From contig NZ_BNBE01000001.1 of the NCBI RefSeq assembly GCF_014654895.1, positions 3,432,501 to 3,496,500 of the forward strand: a stretch of 64,000 nt of DNA, read 5' to 3'. The number at the start of each line of letters is the position of its first letter. Position 1 is the stretch's first letter. The notes beneath the pieces are model-generated. The model made no database searches. It was not told the origin of the DNA and saw only the letters and a program-made list of their open reading frames with translations. The DNA comes from Streptomyces filamentosus (lineage in GTDB: Bacteria > Actinomycetota > Actinomycetes > Streptomycetales > Streptomycetaceae). Of this stretch, positions 25,862 to 34,183 are shown piece after piece. A program made the position numbers and the translations under genes.

Positions 25862-26755
25862 TCATTCCTCCAGGGTGAGCCCGCGGCGCAGCCGGGCGAG
25901 GGTGCGGGAGAGCAGCCGGGAGACGTGCATCTGGGAGATGCCGAGCTCGGCGCCGATCTCCGACTGGGTGAGGCCGGTGACGAAGCGGAGGGACAGGATG
26001 AGCCGTTCGCGTTCGGGCAGCGAGGCGATCATCGGCTTGAGGGAGGCGATGTACTCGATGCCGGTCAGGCCGTGGTCCTCGTAGCCGAGCCGGTCGGCGA
26101 GGGCGGTCTCGTTCTGTCCGTGGTCGTCGTCCTCGGGCTGGGCGTCGAGCGAGGCGGCCGTGTAGGCGTTGCTGGCGGCCATGCCCTCGACGACCTCGTC
26201 CTCGGTGATGCCGAGTTCGGCGGCGAGTTCGGCGACGGTGGGCGCCCGGTCGAGGCGCTGGGACAGGGCGTCGCCGGCCCGCGCCAGGTCGAGGCGGAGT
26301 TCCTGGAGCCGGCGGGGCACGTGCACGGACCAGGAGGTGTCGCGGAAGAAGCGCTTGATCTCGCCGATGATGGTGGGCATCGCGAAGGTGGGGAACTCGA
26401 CGCCGCGGGCGAGTTCGAAGCGGTCGATGGCCTTGATGAGGCCGATGGTGCCGACCTGGACGATGTCCTCCATGGGCTCGCTGCGGGTGCCGAAACGGGC
26501 GGCGGCGAAGCGGACCAGGGCCAGGTTGAGTTCGACGAGGGTGTTGCGGACGTACGCGTGCTCGTGGGTCCCCTCCTCCAGCTCGGCGAGCCGGGCGAAG
26601 AGGTCCTTGGAGAGGGCGCGGGCGTCGCCGGGCGCGACCCGGTCGAGCGGGCCGTCGAGCGCCGGGGGGACCGCCGGTGTGGGGGCGGCGGTACGGGGAA
26701 GGACTGTTGTCGACGGCGCGGTGGGGGTGCGCGTGACGTCGAGCCGGGGTGACAT
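25862..26755 (-). CDS. SigB/SigF-family RNA polymerase sigma factor
   Basis: A 297-residue group-3 sigma factor with an Ala/Pro/Thr-rich N-terminus of about 35 residues. Region 2 includes RFGTRSEPMEDIVQVGTIGLIKAIDRFE. Region 3 includes IIGEIKRFFRDTSWSVHVPRR. Region 4 has an HTH (LTQSEIGAELGISQMHVSRLLSRTL). Such factors in Streptomyces handle stress responses and development and are held by anti-sigma kinases. GGAGGAG precedes the ATG. It is divergent from an STAS antagonist and an anti-sigma kinase gene 207 bp away, a probable partner-switching set. Confidence 0.93.
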   Translation of the reverse strand: MSPRLDVTRTPTAPSTTVLPRTAAPTPAVPPALDGPLDRVAPGDARALSKDLFARLAELEEGTHEHAYVRNTLVELNLALVRFAAARFGTRSEPMEDIVQVGTIGLIKAIDRFELARGVEFPTFAMPTIIGEIKRFFRDTSWSVHVPRRLQELRLDLARAGDALSQRLDRAPTVAELAAELGITEDEVVEGMAASNAYTAASLDAQPEDDDHGQNETALADRLGYEDHGLTGIEYIASLKPMIASLPERERLILSLRFVTGLTQSEIGAELGISQMHVSRLLSRTLARLRRGLTLEE

Positions 26756-26962
26756 GGGTCTCCTCCAGGGTGGATGTCGGGGTGCGGTTTGCGGCGCCTC
26801 CAAGCCGGCCGGATCGGGTGTTCCCTCCTAGCCCTACCTGCTCGGCGGCGGTCGTTGCAAGTGGCGATAATCCGTTATGTGTGGTTTTGTGGTGGGCTCA
26901 TGTGCACGGGAAGGCACCTCGCTAGTAGGGTTCTTCGGAGTCGAGCGAGGAGGGACCCGAAC

Positions 26963-27340
26963 ATGGACCGCCAGCACGTCGGCAGTGCGCAGCCCGCGCG
27001 GCTGAGGGTCGAGACCAGGACCGTGGACGGTGGCACCGCGCTCCTCGTCCCGGTGGGAGAGCTCGACCACCACACCGCCGAGCTGTTGCGCGTCCCGCTG
27101 GACGACGCCCTCGACGCGGGACGCACCCTGCTGGTGGTCGACTGCGCGGGGCTCGACTTCTGCGACTCGACCGGGCTCAACGTGCTCCTCGGGGCGCGGC
27201 TGCGGGCCGAGGACGCGGGCGGCGCGGTCCATCTGGTGGCCATGCGGCCCGCGGTGGCCCGGGTCTTCCAGATCACCGGAGCGGAGGCGGTCTTCACCGT
27301 GCACGAGACCCTCGCCGCGGTCCTGCCCGACTCCGGCTGA
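26963..27340 (+). CDS. STAS-domain anti-sigma factor antagonist
   Basis: A 125-residue protein starting at the ATG at 26963 after GAGGAGGGA. It is a single STAS domain: TALLVPVGELDHHTAELLRV, then LVVDCAGLDFCDSTGLNVLL. The phosphorylatable Ser is expected in CDSTGL. Unphosphorylated antagonists bind the anti-sigma kinase and free the sigma factor. Neighbours are the divergent sigma gene and, 80 bp downstream, an HATPase anti-sigma gene. Confidence 0.92.
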   Translation: MDRQHVGSAQPARLRVETRTVDGGTALLVPVGELDHHTAELLRVPLDDALDAGRTLLVVDCAGLDFCDSTGLNVLLGARLRAEDAGGAVHLVAMRPAVARVFQITGAEAVFTVHETLAAVLPDSG

Positions 27341-27420
27341 CCTCCGCCGGAGCCGCGCCCCGTGCCACTCCCGTACGCCCCTGCCCCTGCTGTCTCGTCG
27401 ACCGGTGAGGTGAAGTGCTG

Positions 27421-27840
27421 ATGGACCAGGCTTCCGACGTCCGTACGCTCTCGCTCGGCGAGACCAGCGGCACCGTTCCGCTCGCCCGCGACTTCACCCG
27501 CACGGCCCTGACCGAGTGGGGCTGGCTGCCCGCCGCCACCGCCGACCGCCGGGCCGCCGCCGAGGACGTCCTGCTCGTCGTCTCCGAGCTCGTCACCAAC
27601 GCCTGCCTGCACGCCGAGGGGCCCGAGGAGCTCCGGGTGGTCCGCTACGACCGGACCGTCCTCCTGGAGGTCACCGACCGGGGCTCCGGCCAGCCCGCCC
27701 CCCGCACCCCGCACCGGGCCGGACGCCCCGGCGGGCACGGCATGTTCATCGTGCAGCGGCTCTGCCTCGACTGGGGCGTGCGGCGCGTGCCGGGCTCCCC
27801 CGGCAAGACCGTGTGGGCCGAACTGGCCTCGCCTGCCTGA
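27421..27840 (+). CDS. Anti-sigma factor, RsbW-like serine kinase
   Basis: A 139-residue HATPase_c_2 protein. ATP-binding boxes are VVSELVTNACLHA (N box with Glu and Asn), VTDRGSGQPA (G1, DxGxG type) and GRPGGHGMFIVQRL (G2 with the lid). It would bind the sigma factor and phosphorylate the STAS antagonist. The ATG at 27421 is preferred because GAGGTGAA lies about 7 bases upstream; a GTG at 27415 is too close to it. A 7-bp tandem repeat starts right at its stop. Confidence 0.9.
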   Translation: MDQASDVRTLSLGETSGTVPLARDFTRTALTEWGWLPAATADRRAAAEDVLLVVSELVTNACLHAEGPEELRVVRYDRTVLLEVTDRGSGQPAPRTPHRAGRPGGHGMFIVQRLCLDWGVRRVPGSPGKTVWAELASPA

Positions 27841-27955
27841 CGCCTGACGCCTGACGCCTGACGCCTGACCCTGACGCCTGCCGTCTGGCGGCCTGACGCC
27901 TGCCGTCTGACGGCCTGACGCCTGACGCCTGACGTCTGGCCCTGACGCCTGCCGG
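27835..27955. repeat. CCTGACG heptamer tandem array
   Basis: About a dozen full or near-full copies of CCTGACG, beginning within the last codons of the anti-sigma gene, with an interleaved higher-order unit ending CCGTCTGGCGG or CCGTCTGACGG. Because 7 is not a multiple of 3 and each unit carries TGA, the array puts stops in all three forward frames. Confidence 0.85.
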
Positions 27956-28024
27956 TCTCCCGGCCCCGTCACCGCAGGACTTTCACCGTCGTCCTTCTTC
28001 CCTCCGTGAGGCCCCGGGCGTACC

Positions 28025-28053
28025 TTGACGCCCAATCTGATGGGACGTCAGGA
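28025..28053 (+). promoter_or_regulatory. Likely promoter/operator of the surface-protein operon
   Basis: TTGACG (28025-28030) could serve as a -35 element. Just downstream lies the near-palindrome CTGATGGGACGTCAG (28037-28051; CTGA and TCAG arms with matched inner G/C). It lies 24 bp before the GTG start at 28075, so it falls in the promoter-to-leader zone. Confidence 0.5.
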
Positions 28054-28074
28054 AATTGCGGTGAGGGGTCACGG

Positions 28075-28845
28075 GTGTCCAAGAAGCCGAACCGGAGGAG
28101 GACGGCCGTCGTGCTCGCGGCCGCCGTCGCGGCCTGGGGACCGGCCGGCCTGGCCGCCGCACCGGCCGCCCACGCCGAGGTCGTCGACGTGTCGTACGCC
28201 TGCCGGACGAAGATCGGCGACCGCAGCGCCGTCTCGCCCGTGGACATCACGGCGGAGAGGAAGGGCGACTCCTACGCCCTCACCATGACCTTCGACAAGG
28301 GCGTCTCCGACAGCCCGGTCGAACTCCCCAAGGGCGTCATGACCCCCCGCGCCGACCTCGTCCTCGGCGGCGACGAGAAGGGCACCGTGCGCGTGAAGGG
28401 CGCGCCGAACGCCGCCGCGGTCCCCGCCTTCACCCCCATCCGCATCGGCACCCTCACCGGCACCTACACCCCGAAGCGCAACGGCACGGTCACCTTCACC
28501 GCCGGCGTGCTCACCGTCCACGCCCTCGGCATGGACGCCGCCGTCTGCACCCCCGGGAACGAGCCCGCCCCCTCCCTGACCCTCGCCGTCACCGGCCTCC
28601 CCGACGCCGGAACCGGCCCGGCGCCCGCGCCGGAGCCCGAGGCGGCCCTGCCCGGCGGCGAACTGCCGAGGACCGGCGGGACGTCCGTCACCACCGCCCT
28701 CGGCACCCTCGGCGGCACCGTCCTCCTCGGCGGCGTCGCCGGCCTGCTCTGGCTCACCCGCCGCCCCCGCCCGTCCGGCACCCGCCCGTCCGGCACCCTC
28801 CCGCAAGGTCTCCGCCCGTCCGGCACCCGCCCGGCCCGCTCATGA
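28075..28845 (+). CDS. LPRTG-bearing surface protein (surface operon gene 1)
   Basis: A 256-residue protein from the GTG at 28075 (GAGGGG about 8 bases upstream). A Sec signal ends near AHAEV (about 36). Residues ~37-175 are one beta-rich domain with a Cys near each end (VSYACRTK, AAVCTPGN), shared with gene 4 of the operon. A Pro/Ala/Glu spacer follows, then LPRTG at 197-201, a hydrophobic helix (about 207-229) and an Arg-rich, Pro-Ser-Gly-Thr repeat tail, the layout of a sortase substrate. The repeated tail is longer than usual. Function unknown; attachment to the wall is inferred. Confidence 0.78.
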   Translation: MSKKPNRRRTAVVLAAAVAAWGPAGLAAAPAAHAEVVDVSYACRTKIGDRSAVSPVDITAERKGDSYALTMTFDKGVSDSPVELPKGVMTPRADLVLGGDEKGTVRVKGAPNAAAVPAFTPIRIGTLTGTYTPKRNGTVTFTAGVLTVHALGMDAAVCTPGNEPAPSLTLAVTGLPDAGTGPAPAPEPEAALPGGELPRTGGTSVTTALGTLGGTVLLGGVAGLLWLTRRPRPSGTRPSGTLPQGLRPSGTRPARS

Positions 28846-29729
28846 CCGGGGCCGCGCACGCCCTCCGGGCCGTGACCGCCGCCACCGCCGCCGTCCTCGG
28901 CACGCTCGCCGCCACGGCGGCCCCGGCCACGGCCGCCCCGGTCCTCGCCGCGCCCGCCCAGGTCCCCGCCTCGCCCGTCGCCCCCGTCGCCCCCGCCTCG
29001 CCCGCCGAGTGGACCGCCGCCCCCGCCGCCGGACGGCCGTACGCCTATCTCGAAGGCCCCGCGGGCAGCGTCCTGGAGGACACCCTCTCCGTCACCAACC
29101 CGGGCCCCCGCCCGCTCACCGTCACCCTCACCGGCGACGGGCCCGCCGCCGTCGCCTTCGCCGCCCGCTCCGTCACCGTGCCCGGCCGCACCCGCGCCGA
29201 CGTGCCCTTCGCCGTCACCGTCGCCGCGGACACCCCGCCCGGCGAGCACCGCGGGACGGTGCGGGCCGGGGCCGGCGCCCGGAGCGTCCGCGTCGACCTG
29301 CGGCTGAAGGTCAGCGGCCCCGAGCTCGCCGCCCTCACCGTCGAGGACGCCCGCGTCGACCGCGCCACCGGCACCCTCCACTACACCCTGGTCAACCGCG
29401 GCAGCACCGTCCTCGACCGGCCCCGCCTCGCCGTCCGAGCCGACGGCCTCCTCGGCACCGTCCTCGACCGCCCCGGGCGGCCCCTGCCGCTCAGCCTCCG
29501 CCCCGGCGAGCGCGCCGCCCGCACCGAACCCTGGCCCGACCCGCCCGCCCTCGACTCCGTGACCGTCCGGCTCACCGCCACCGTCCCCGGCGCCGCCCCG
29601 GCCACCACCGCCACCGGTGCCGTCTTCGCCTCCGCGCCCGCCCTCGCCGGCGCGGCCGTCCCGCTGCTCGCCGCGGGCGGAGCCGCGTACGCGCTGCGGC
29701 GGCGCCGCACGAAGGGAGCCCCCGCATGA
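28842..29729 (+). CDS. Membrane-anchored NEW3/DUF916-like protein (surface operon gene 2)
   Basis: A 295-residue protein with an ATGA overlap to gene 1. A signal peptide (about 1-33) is followed by an Ala/Pro/Val-rich stretch and an Ig-like region (LEDTLSVTNPGPRPLTVTLT; DVPFAVTVAADTPPGEHRGT) resembling NEW3 and the WxL-associated DUF916 family. A second beta domain follows (LHYTLVNRGSTVLDRPRLAV). It ends with one TM helix and RRRRTKGAPA inside the cell. It probably tethers or scaffolds other surface proteins; that is inferred from the family. Confidence 0.72.
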   Translation: MTGAAHALRAVTAATAAVLGTLAATAAPATAAPVLAAPAQVPASPVAPVAPASPAEWTAAPAAGRPYAYLEGPAGSVLEDTLSVTNPGPRPLTVTLTGDGPAAVAFAARSVTVPGRTRADVPFAVTVAADTPPGEHRGTVRAGAGARSVRVDLRLKVSGPELAALTVEDARVDRATGTLHYTLVNRGSTVLDRPRLAVRADGLLGTVLDRPGRPLPLSLRPGERAARTEPWPDPPALDSVTVRLTATVPGAAPATTATGAVFASAPALAGAAVPLLAAGGAAYALRRRRTKGAPA

Positions 29730-30733
29730 GACCGGCCGCCCGTGCCCGTACGGCCCTGGCCCCGCTGCTCGCGGCCCTCGTCCTGGTCCTGCTCCCGGCC
29801 GTGCCCGCGCACCCCGCCCCCGCCGACGGCCCCGCCGTCGCGGTCTCGCGGGACCGCGCCCCCAAGGGCGGCGAGATCACGGTCAGCGGCACCGGCTGGA
29901 AGGCCGGCGCCCTGCTGATGGTGCTGCTCTGCGGCCAGGGCACCCCGGAGAAGGGCGTCGCGGGCGGCACCAACTCCTGCGCCAACACCGACGGCCGGGC
30001 CGCCACCGTCGACCCGCGCGGCGCCTTCAGCGTCAAACTGCCGGTCGCCGCCCCGCCCCGGCCGTGCCCCTGCGTGGTCCACGTCTCCGGCGTCACCGGG
30101 CAGCAGGACGTCGTCGACGCCGCCCTCGCCGTCGACGGGCACCCCACGGCCCCGCTGCCCGACGCCGCGGGCGACGGCCGCCTCGCCGTCCTCACCGCCG
30201 TCCGGCTCGACGGGTCCGACGGGATCCTCACCTGGTTCGGCGCGCCCCCGGCCCGCACCCTCGTCCTCACCGTGGGGAACCTCGGCACGGCACCGGTCCG
30301 CGACCCGGTCTTCCTCGTCGGCACCGCCCGCGGCGTCCTCGCCCCGCGCGACGAGGAGCACCAGTGGCGCGGCACCATCAAACCCGGCCAGAAGGCCCAG
30401 ATCGAGCTGGACGTGGAGCTCGCCGCGGGCGCCCACGGCGACCACCGGGTCTCCGTCTCCCACGGCGGGAAGCTCCTGGCCGAGCAGCCCTGGAAGGTGG
30501 GCCGCCCGTGGGGCGTGGTGCTCTTCTGGGCGCTGCTCGGCGTGGTCGTCCCCGCCGCCCTCTTCCGGATCGGCATGGTCCTCGTCGACCGGGCCGGCGG
30601 CCGGAACCGCGACTCCGTCCCCGTCCCCGTACCAGTGGACGCGGACGGCCCCGGGACGACCGCGGTCCTGCCGTGGTTCCTCCCCGACTCCGCACCGTCC
30701 GAGAACAGTCCGACGACGAAGGGACAACCTTGA
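29726..30733 (+). CDS. Membrane-anchored extracellular protein (surface operon gene 3)
   Basis: A 335-residue protein overlapping gene 2 by ATGA. After a signal peptide (about 1-31) comes an IPT-like domain (VSRDRAPKGGEITVSGTGWK, KGGEITVSG being typical), with cysteine pairs in LLCGQGTPE, NSCANTD and PCPCVVHV. A second Ig-like domain (LVLTVGNLGTAPVRDPVFLV) precedes one TM (VVLFWALLGVVVPAALFRIG, about 269-290) and a cytosolic tail of ~45 residues. It is probably part of a surface complex with the neighbouring products. No enzymatic motif is seen. Confidence 0.72.
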   Translation: MRPAARARTALAPLLAALVLVLLPAVPAHPAPADGPAVAVSRDRAPKGGEITVSGTGWKAGALLMVLLCGQGTPEKGVAGGTNSCANTDGRAATVDPRGAFSVKLPVAAPPRPCPCVVHVSGVTGQQDVVDAALAVDGHPTAPLPDAAGDGRLAVLTAVRLDGSDGILTWFGAPPARTLVLTVGNLGTAPVRDPVFLVGTARGVLAPRDEEHQWRGTIKPGQKAQIELDVELAAGAHGDHRVSVSHGGKLLAEQPWKVGRPWGVVLFWALLGVVVPAALFRIGMVLVDRAGGRNRDSVPVPVPVDADGPGTTAVLPWFLPDSAPSENSPTTKGQP

Positions 30734-32127
30734 GCACGCAACGGAGGATGAGCGCGGCCGCGGTCGCGCTGGTGCTCGGCGGCGCGGGGATCCTGCTCTC
30801 CGCCGGCCCCGTCCAGGCCGCCCAGACCTCGTTCAAGACGGAGTGCATCCCGCCGTCGATCTCCGGCCTGCCGCCGGTCCAGGGCACCACCACGGTGCTC
30901 GTCACGGCCCCCGCCACCGCCGGGGTCGGCGACACCGTCGAGGTCGTCTGGAAGACGGTCAAGCCCGCCTCGAAGAACCCCGACATGCTCGATCTGGACG
31001 CCGACACCGTGAAGCCGACCGGCACCATGAAGGTCGGCGGGGCGCAGAGCGGGACGATCGCGATGGAGGGGCCCCGGCAGAACCCGCCGATCCCCAAGAA
31101 CAGCCCCATGGTCCTGTCCGAGATGAAGGGGACCCTGAAGCTGACCGCGGCCGGTGACGTCACGCTGACGCCCGACGCGTACACGATCAACGTGTCGAAG
31201 CCGATGTCCACGAACACCAAGTGCGCGCCGAAGGAGCGGGTCCCCGTCGGTGCGACGATCAAGGTGACCGACGGCGGGGGCGGCTCGGGCAGCGGAGGCG
31301 GCTCCGGCTCCGGAGGCTCCGGCAGCGGCTCCGGCGGCTCCGGTGGTTCCGGTGGTTCCGGCTCCGGCTCCGGCGGCTCCGGCGGTTCCGGCGGCGGCTC
31401 CGGTGGCCGGACCGACTTCCCGGGCAAGGACGTCGACGTGGCCTTCGCCTGTACGGGCCCCGGCGCGCCGCCCTCCATCACGACCAAGGTGTCGATCAGC
31501 GCCAGGAAGAACGGAGGCGCCTACGACCTCACGGTCAGGACGGCCAAGAACGTCATGCCGACCCCGGCCCCGCTGCCCGCGAAGGCCCTCACGCCCAGCA
31601 TGGTCCTCAAGATCGGCGGGGACGACAGCGGCACGGTGAAGGTCACCGGCGCCCCCAACCCCACCGAGCTCAAGGCGAACGACCCGGTGAGCCTCACCGA
31701 CATGAAGGGCACCTACCGGCCCGGCGCCACGGGCAGGGCCACCCTCGCGCCGGGCGCGCTCACCATCACGGTCGTCCTCGCCCCGGGCGCCACCCCGATC
31801 GAGATCCCCTGCACGCCGAAGGCCGCCGCCCCGGTGTCCCTCACCCTGGACACCACCGAGCAGTCCGGCGGCGCGGGCGGCTCCGGCGACAACGGCGGCG
31901 GCAACGGTTCCGGCTCCGGCGACAACGGCTCCGGCTCCGGGAACGGCTCCGGCTCCGGCGACAACGGGTCGGGCAACGGCTCCGGTGGCGGCGGCCTCGC
32001 CCAGACCGGAGCCGAGGACGACGGCACCCTGCGCGCCCTCGGCCTCGTCGCCGGCACGGCGATCCTCCTCGGCGGCGCGGTCTTCACCTTCACCCCGTGG
32101 CGGCGCATGGCCCGCCGCACCCGCTGA
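30730..32127 (+). CDS. LAQTG sortase-type surface protein with two repeated domains (surface operon gene 4)
   Basis: A 465-residue protein from a TTG overlapping the preceding stop (TTGA), with AAGGGA 5 bases upstream; an ATG at 30748 is possible. After the signal (about 1-31) come domain 1 (~32-180), a Gly/Ser linker (~183-228), domain 2 (~231-375), a Gly/Ser/Asn/Asp linker (~379-421), then LAQTG at 423-427, a hydrophobic helix and an Arg-rich end. LAxTG is the motif of class E sortases of high-GC actinobacteria. Both domains share the plan of gene 1 (C near each end; a GT-x-R/G-TLA type strand). No sortase gene is in the window. Confidence 0.78.
   Translation: MSTQRRMSAAAVALVLGGAGILLSAGPVQAAQTSFKTECIPPSISGLPPVQGTTTVLVTAPATAGVGDTVEVVWKTVKPASKNPDMLDLDADTVKPTGTMKVGGAQSGTIAMEGPRQNPPIPKNSPMVLSEMKGTLKLTAAGDVTLTPDAYTINVSKPMSTNTKCAPKERVPVGATIKVTDGGGGSGSGGGSGSGGSGSGSGGSGGSGGSGSGSGGSGGSGGGSGGRTDFPGKDVDVAFACTGPGAPPSITTKVSISARKNGGAYDLTVRTAKNVMPTPAPLPAKALTPSMVLKIGGDDSGTVKVTGAPNPTELKANDPVSLTDMKGTYRPGATGRATLAPGALTITVVLAPGATPIEIPCTPKAAAPVSLTLDTTEQSGGAGGSGDNGGGNGSGSGDNGSGSGNGSGSGDNGSGNGSGGGGLAQTGAEDDGTLRALGLVAGTAILLGGAVFTFTPWRRMARRTR
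31276..31414 (+). repeat. Gly-Ser codon repeat (interdomain linker)
   Basis: GGC/TCC-rich repeats encode a ~46-residue linker of Gly and Ser between the two domains of the LAQTG protein. A second low-complexity tract with GGCTCCGGCGACAAC units lies at 31865-31992. Such tracts can vary in copy number. Confidence 0.75.
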
Positions 32128-32190
32128 CCCGGGAAGACGCCCCTGACCCGGGAAGACGCCCCTGATCCGGGAGGAGCCCCGGCGGAAAGC

Positions 32191-32232
32191 GGGACGGCCC
32201 CGGCACACCTTCCGGTGTGCCGGGGCCGTCCC
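32191..32232. terminator. Strong bidirectional terminator
   Basis: A perfect 19-bp stem (GGGACGGCCCCGGCACACC and its complement) with a 4-base loop, between the convergent surface operon and the peptide transporter gene. It would stop transcription from both sides. Confidence 0.9.
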
Positions 32233-32250
32233 GTCGCGCGAGGCCGTGCG

Positions 32251-33756
32251 TCAGTGCACGTCGCCCATGAGGGCCTGGACCTTCTTGCGGTACATGTAGA
32301 TCGCGATGCCCGCGACGACCGCCAGGGACGCCTCCATGGCGATCACCCCGGTGCCGTTCAGGTCCACGCCGGCCAGCGAGAGCAGGCCCGTGGTGCAGTC
32401 GCCGGCGGTGACGGCGAGGAACCAGACGCCCATCATCTGGGAGGCGTACTTCTGCGGCGCCATCTTCGTGGTGACCGAGAGGCCGACCGGGGAGAGGCAC
32501 AGCTCGCCGATGGTCTGGATCATGTAGATCGAGACGAGCCACATCGGGGAGACCTTGGTGCCGTCGCCCGCCATGTTCATCGGGACGATGAAGACGAAGA
32601 AGGACGCGCCGACCAGGACCAGGCCCATCGCGAACTTCACGATGGTGTTCGGCTCCTGGTTCTTGCGGGCCAGCCACAGCCACAGCCAGGCGAAGACCGG
32701 GGCCAGCGCCATCACGAAGAGCGGGTTCAGGGACTGGTACCAGGTGGCCGGGAAGCCGAAGCCGAGGACGGTGTCCGCGGTCTTGCCGTCGGCGAACAGC
32801 GACAGGGTCGAACCGCCCTGGTCGTAGATCATCCAGAAGACGGCGGCGGCGACGAAGAACCAGATGTAGCCGGTCATCTTCGACTGCTCGGTCTTCGACA
32901 GGTCCTTGTCGCGCTTGATGCGGACCAGGACGGCGACCGGGATGATCAGGCCGGCGAGGGTGATCGGGACGATCGCCCAGTTCAGGGTGTACATGCCCAT
33001 GGCGACGACGACGCCGTAGAAGACGGCGGCGACGACCAGGACCGTGGCGACCTTGACCAGCACGTTCTTGCGCTCGGCCGGGGACAGCGGGTTCGGGACG
33101 ACGTTGCTCTTCTGGCTCAGGTGCTTCGTGCCGAACAGGAACTGGACGAGGCCCAGGCCCATGCCGAGCGCGGCGAGCGCGAAGCCGAGGTGCCAGTTGA
33201 CCTTCTCGCCGACGGTGCCGACGACGAAGGGGGCGACGAAGGCACCCAGGTTGATGCCGATGTAGAAGAGGGTGAAGCCACCGTCACGGCGCGGGTCGTC
33301 CGGGCCGTCGTAGAGGTGGCCGACCATCGTCGAGATGTTGGCCTTCAGCAGACCGGAACCGGCGGCGACGAGCGCCAGACCGAGGAAGAACATCGCCTGG
33401 CCCGGCAGGGCCAGCGACAGGTGACCGGCCATGATCACGAAACCGGCGATCGCGACGGTCTTGCGCGCGCCCCAGACGCGGTCGCCGAACCAGCCGCCCG
33501 GCATGGCCATCAGGTAGACCATCGACACGTACACGGAGTAGATCGCCGTGGCCGTGGCGGCCGTCATGGCCAGTCCGCCACCCTGGCTGCCGGTCGCCGC
33601 GTCGGCGCCGCCGGAGACCAGGTACAGGACGAGAAGCGCCCGCATGCCGTAGTAGGAGAAGCGCTCCCACATCTCGGTCATGAAGAGGGTGGCGAGGCCG
33701 CGGGGGTGTCCGAAGAAGGTCTTCTCCGCGCCCACGGAAACGGGGGGTGCCGCCAT
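32251..33756 (-). CDS. POT/PTR-family proton-dependent oligopeptide transporter
   Basis: A 501-residue membrane protein of the MFS-type POT family, importing di- and tripeptides with protons. The start is the ATG at 33756 after AAGGA. About 14 TM helices. Family motifs: EMWERFSYYGMRALLVLYL on helix 1 (ExxER-type proton site), GGWFGDRVWGARKTV (signature loop), and FTLFYIGINLGAFVAP (PTR2 motif). Length is standard. It is preceded by 427 bp of gene-free DNA, which leaves room for a long leader or regulatory region. Confidence 0.93.
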   Translation of the reverse strand: MAAPPVSVGAEKTFFGHPRGLATLFMTEMWERFSYYGMRALLVLYLVSGGADAATGSQGGGLAMTAATATAIYSVYVSMVYLMAMPGGWFGDRVWGARKTVAIAGFVIMAGHLSLALPGQAMFFLGLALVAAGSGLLKANISTMVGHLYDGPDDPRRDGGFTLFYIGINLGAFVAPFVVGTVGEKVNWHLGFALAALGMGLGLVQFLFGTKHLSQKSNVVPNPLSPAERKNVLVKVATVLVVAAVFYGVVVAMGMYTLNWAIVPITLAGLIIPVAVLVRIKRDKDLSKTEQSKMTGYIWFFVAAAVFWMIYDQGGSTLSLFADGKTADTVLGFGFPATWYQSLNPLFVMALAPVFAWLWLWLARKNQEPNTIVKFAMGLVLVGASFFVFIVPMNMAGDGTKVSPMWLVSIYMIQTIGELCLSPVGLSVTTKMAPQKYASQMMGVWFLAVTAGDCTTGLLSLAGVDLNGTGVIAMEASLAVVAGIAIYMYRKKVQALMGDVH

Positions 33757-34183
33757 GTCGATCCTTGCTCTGTCGGGACGCGACGCCTCATGAGCGTGAT
33801 GCGCCCGGTGGGGGGTGGCCGGCACCGGCCGGGACGTTCGCGCCCCGCCCGGGATCCACGCCCCGCCGCGCGTCTTCGCGCCGCGGGACCCGGCCCACAG
33901 GTCGTTCACCGTCCGAGGCCGGCAGGGCCAACCTCCCGCAGCAAAGGGGACCTTGGCTGACAAAGCTCGCCAAAGGCCCCCGATACCGCTACAGACGTCT
34001 CGCCACCATACGACACGACAGTGCCGGATATGGAAGGACTTGAGAGATGGATCACAGGCGACTGAGGAACCAACAGCCGCCTTTCCAAGGTGATCTCAAG
34101 GTTACGCGCCCTGCTTCGGAGGCGGCCCCCGGCGCCTGGTGATCCCGCCCCGGCCCGGCACCCGTCCGGACTACCATCACCCC
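33757..34183. other. Gene-free divergent region
   Basis: 427 bases between the divergent transporter and response-regulator genes. The part at 33960-34100 is noticeably less GC-rich than its surroundings, as promoters are here, and probably holds both promoters. I see no convincing -35/-10 pair, hairpin or small gene. Confidence 0.5.

Noticed and set aside
27835..27955. CRISPR array
   Set aside because: The repeats are 7 bp and contiguous, without unique spacers of constant length, and no cas gene is near.
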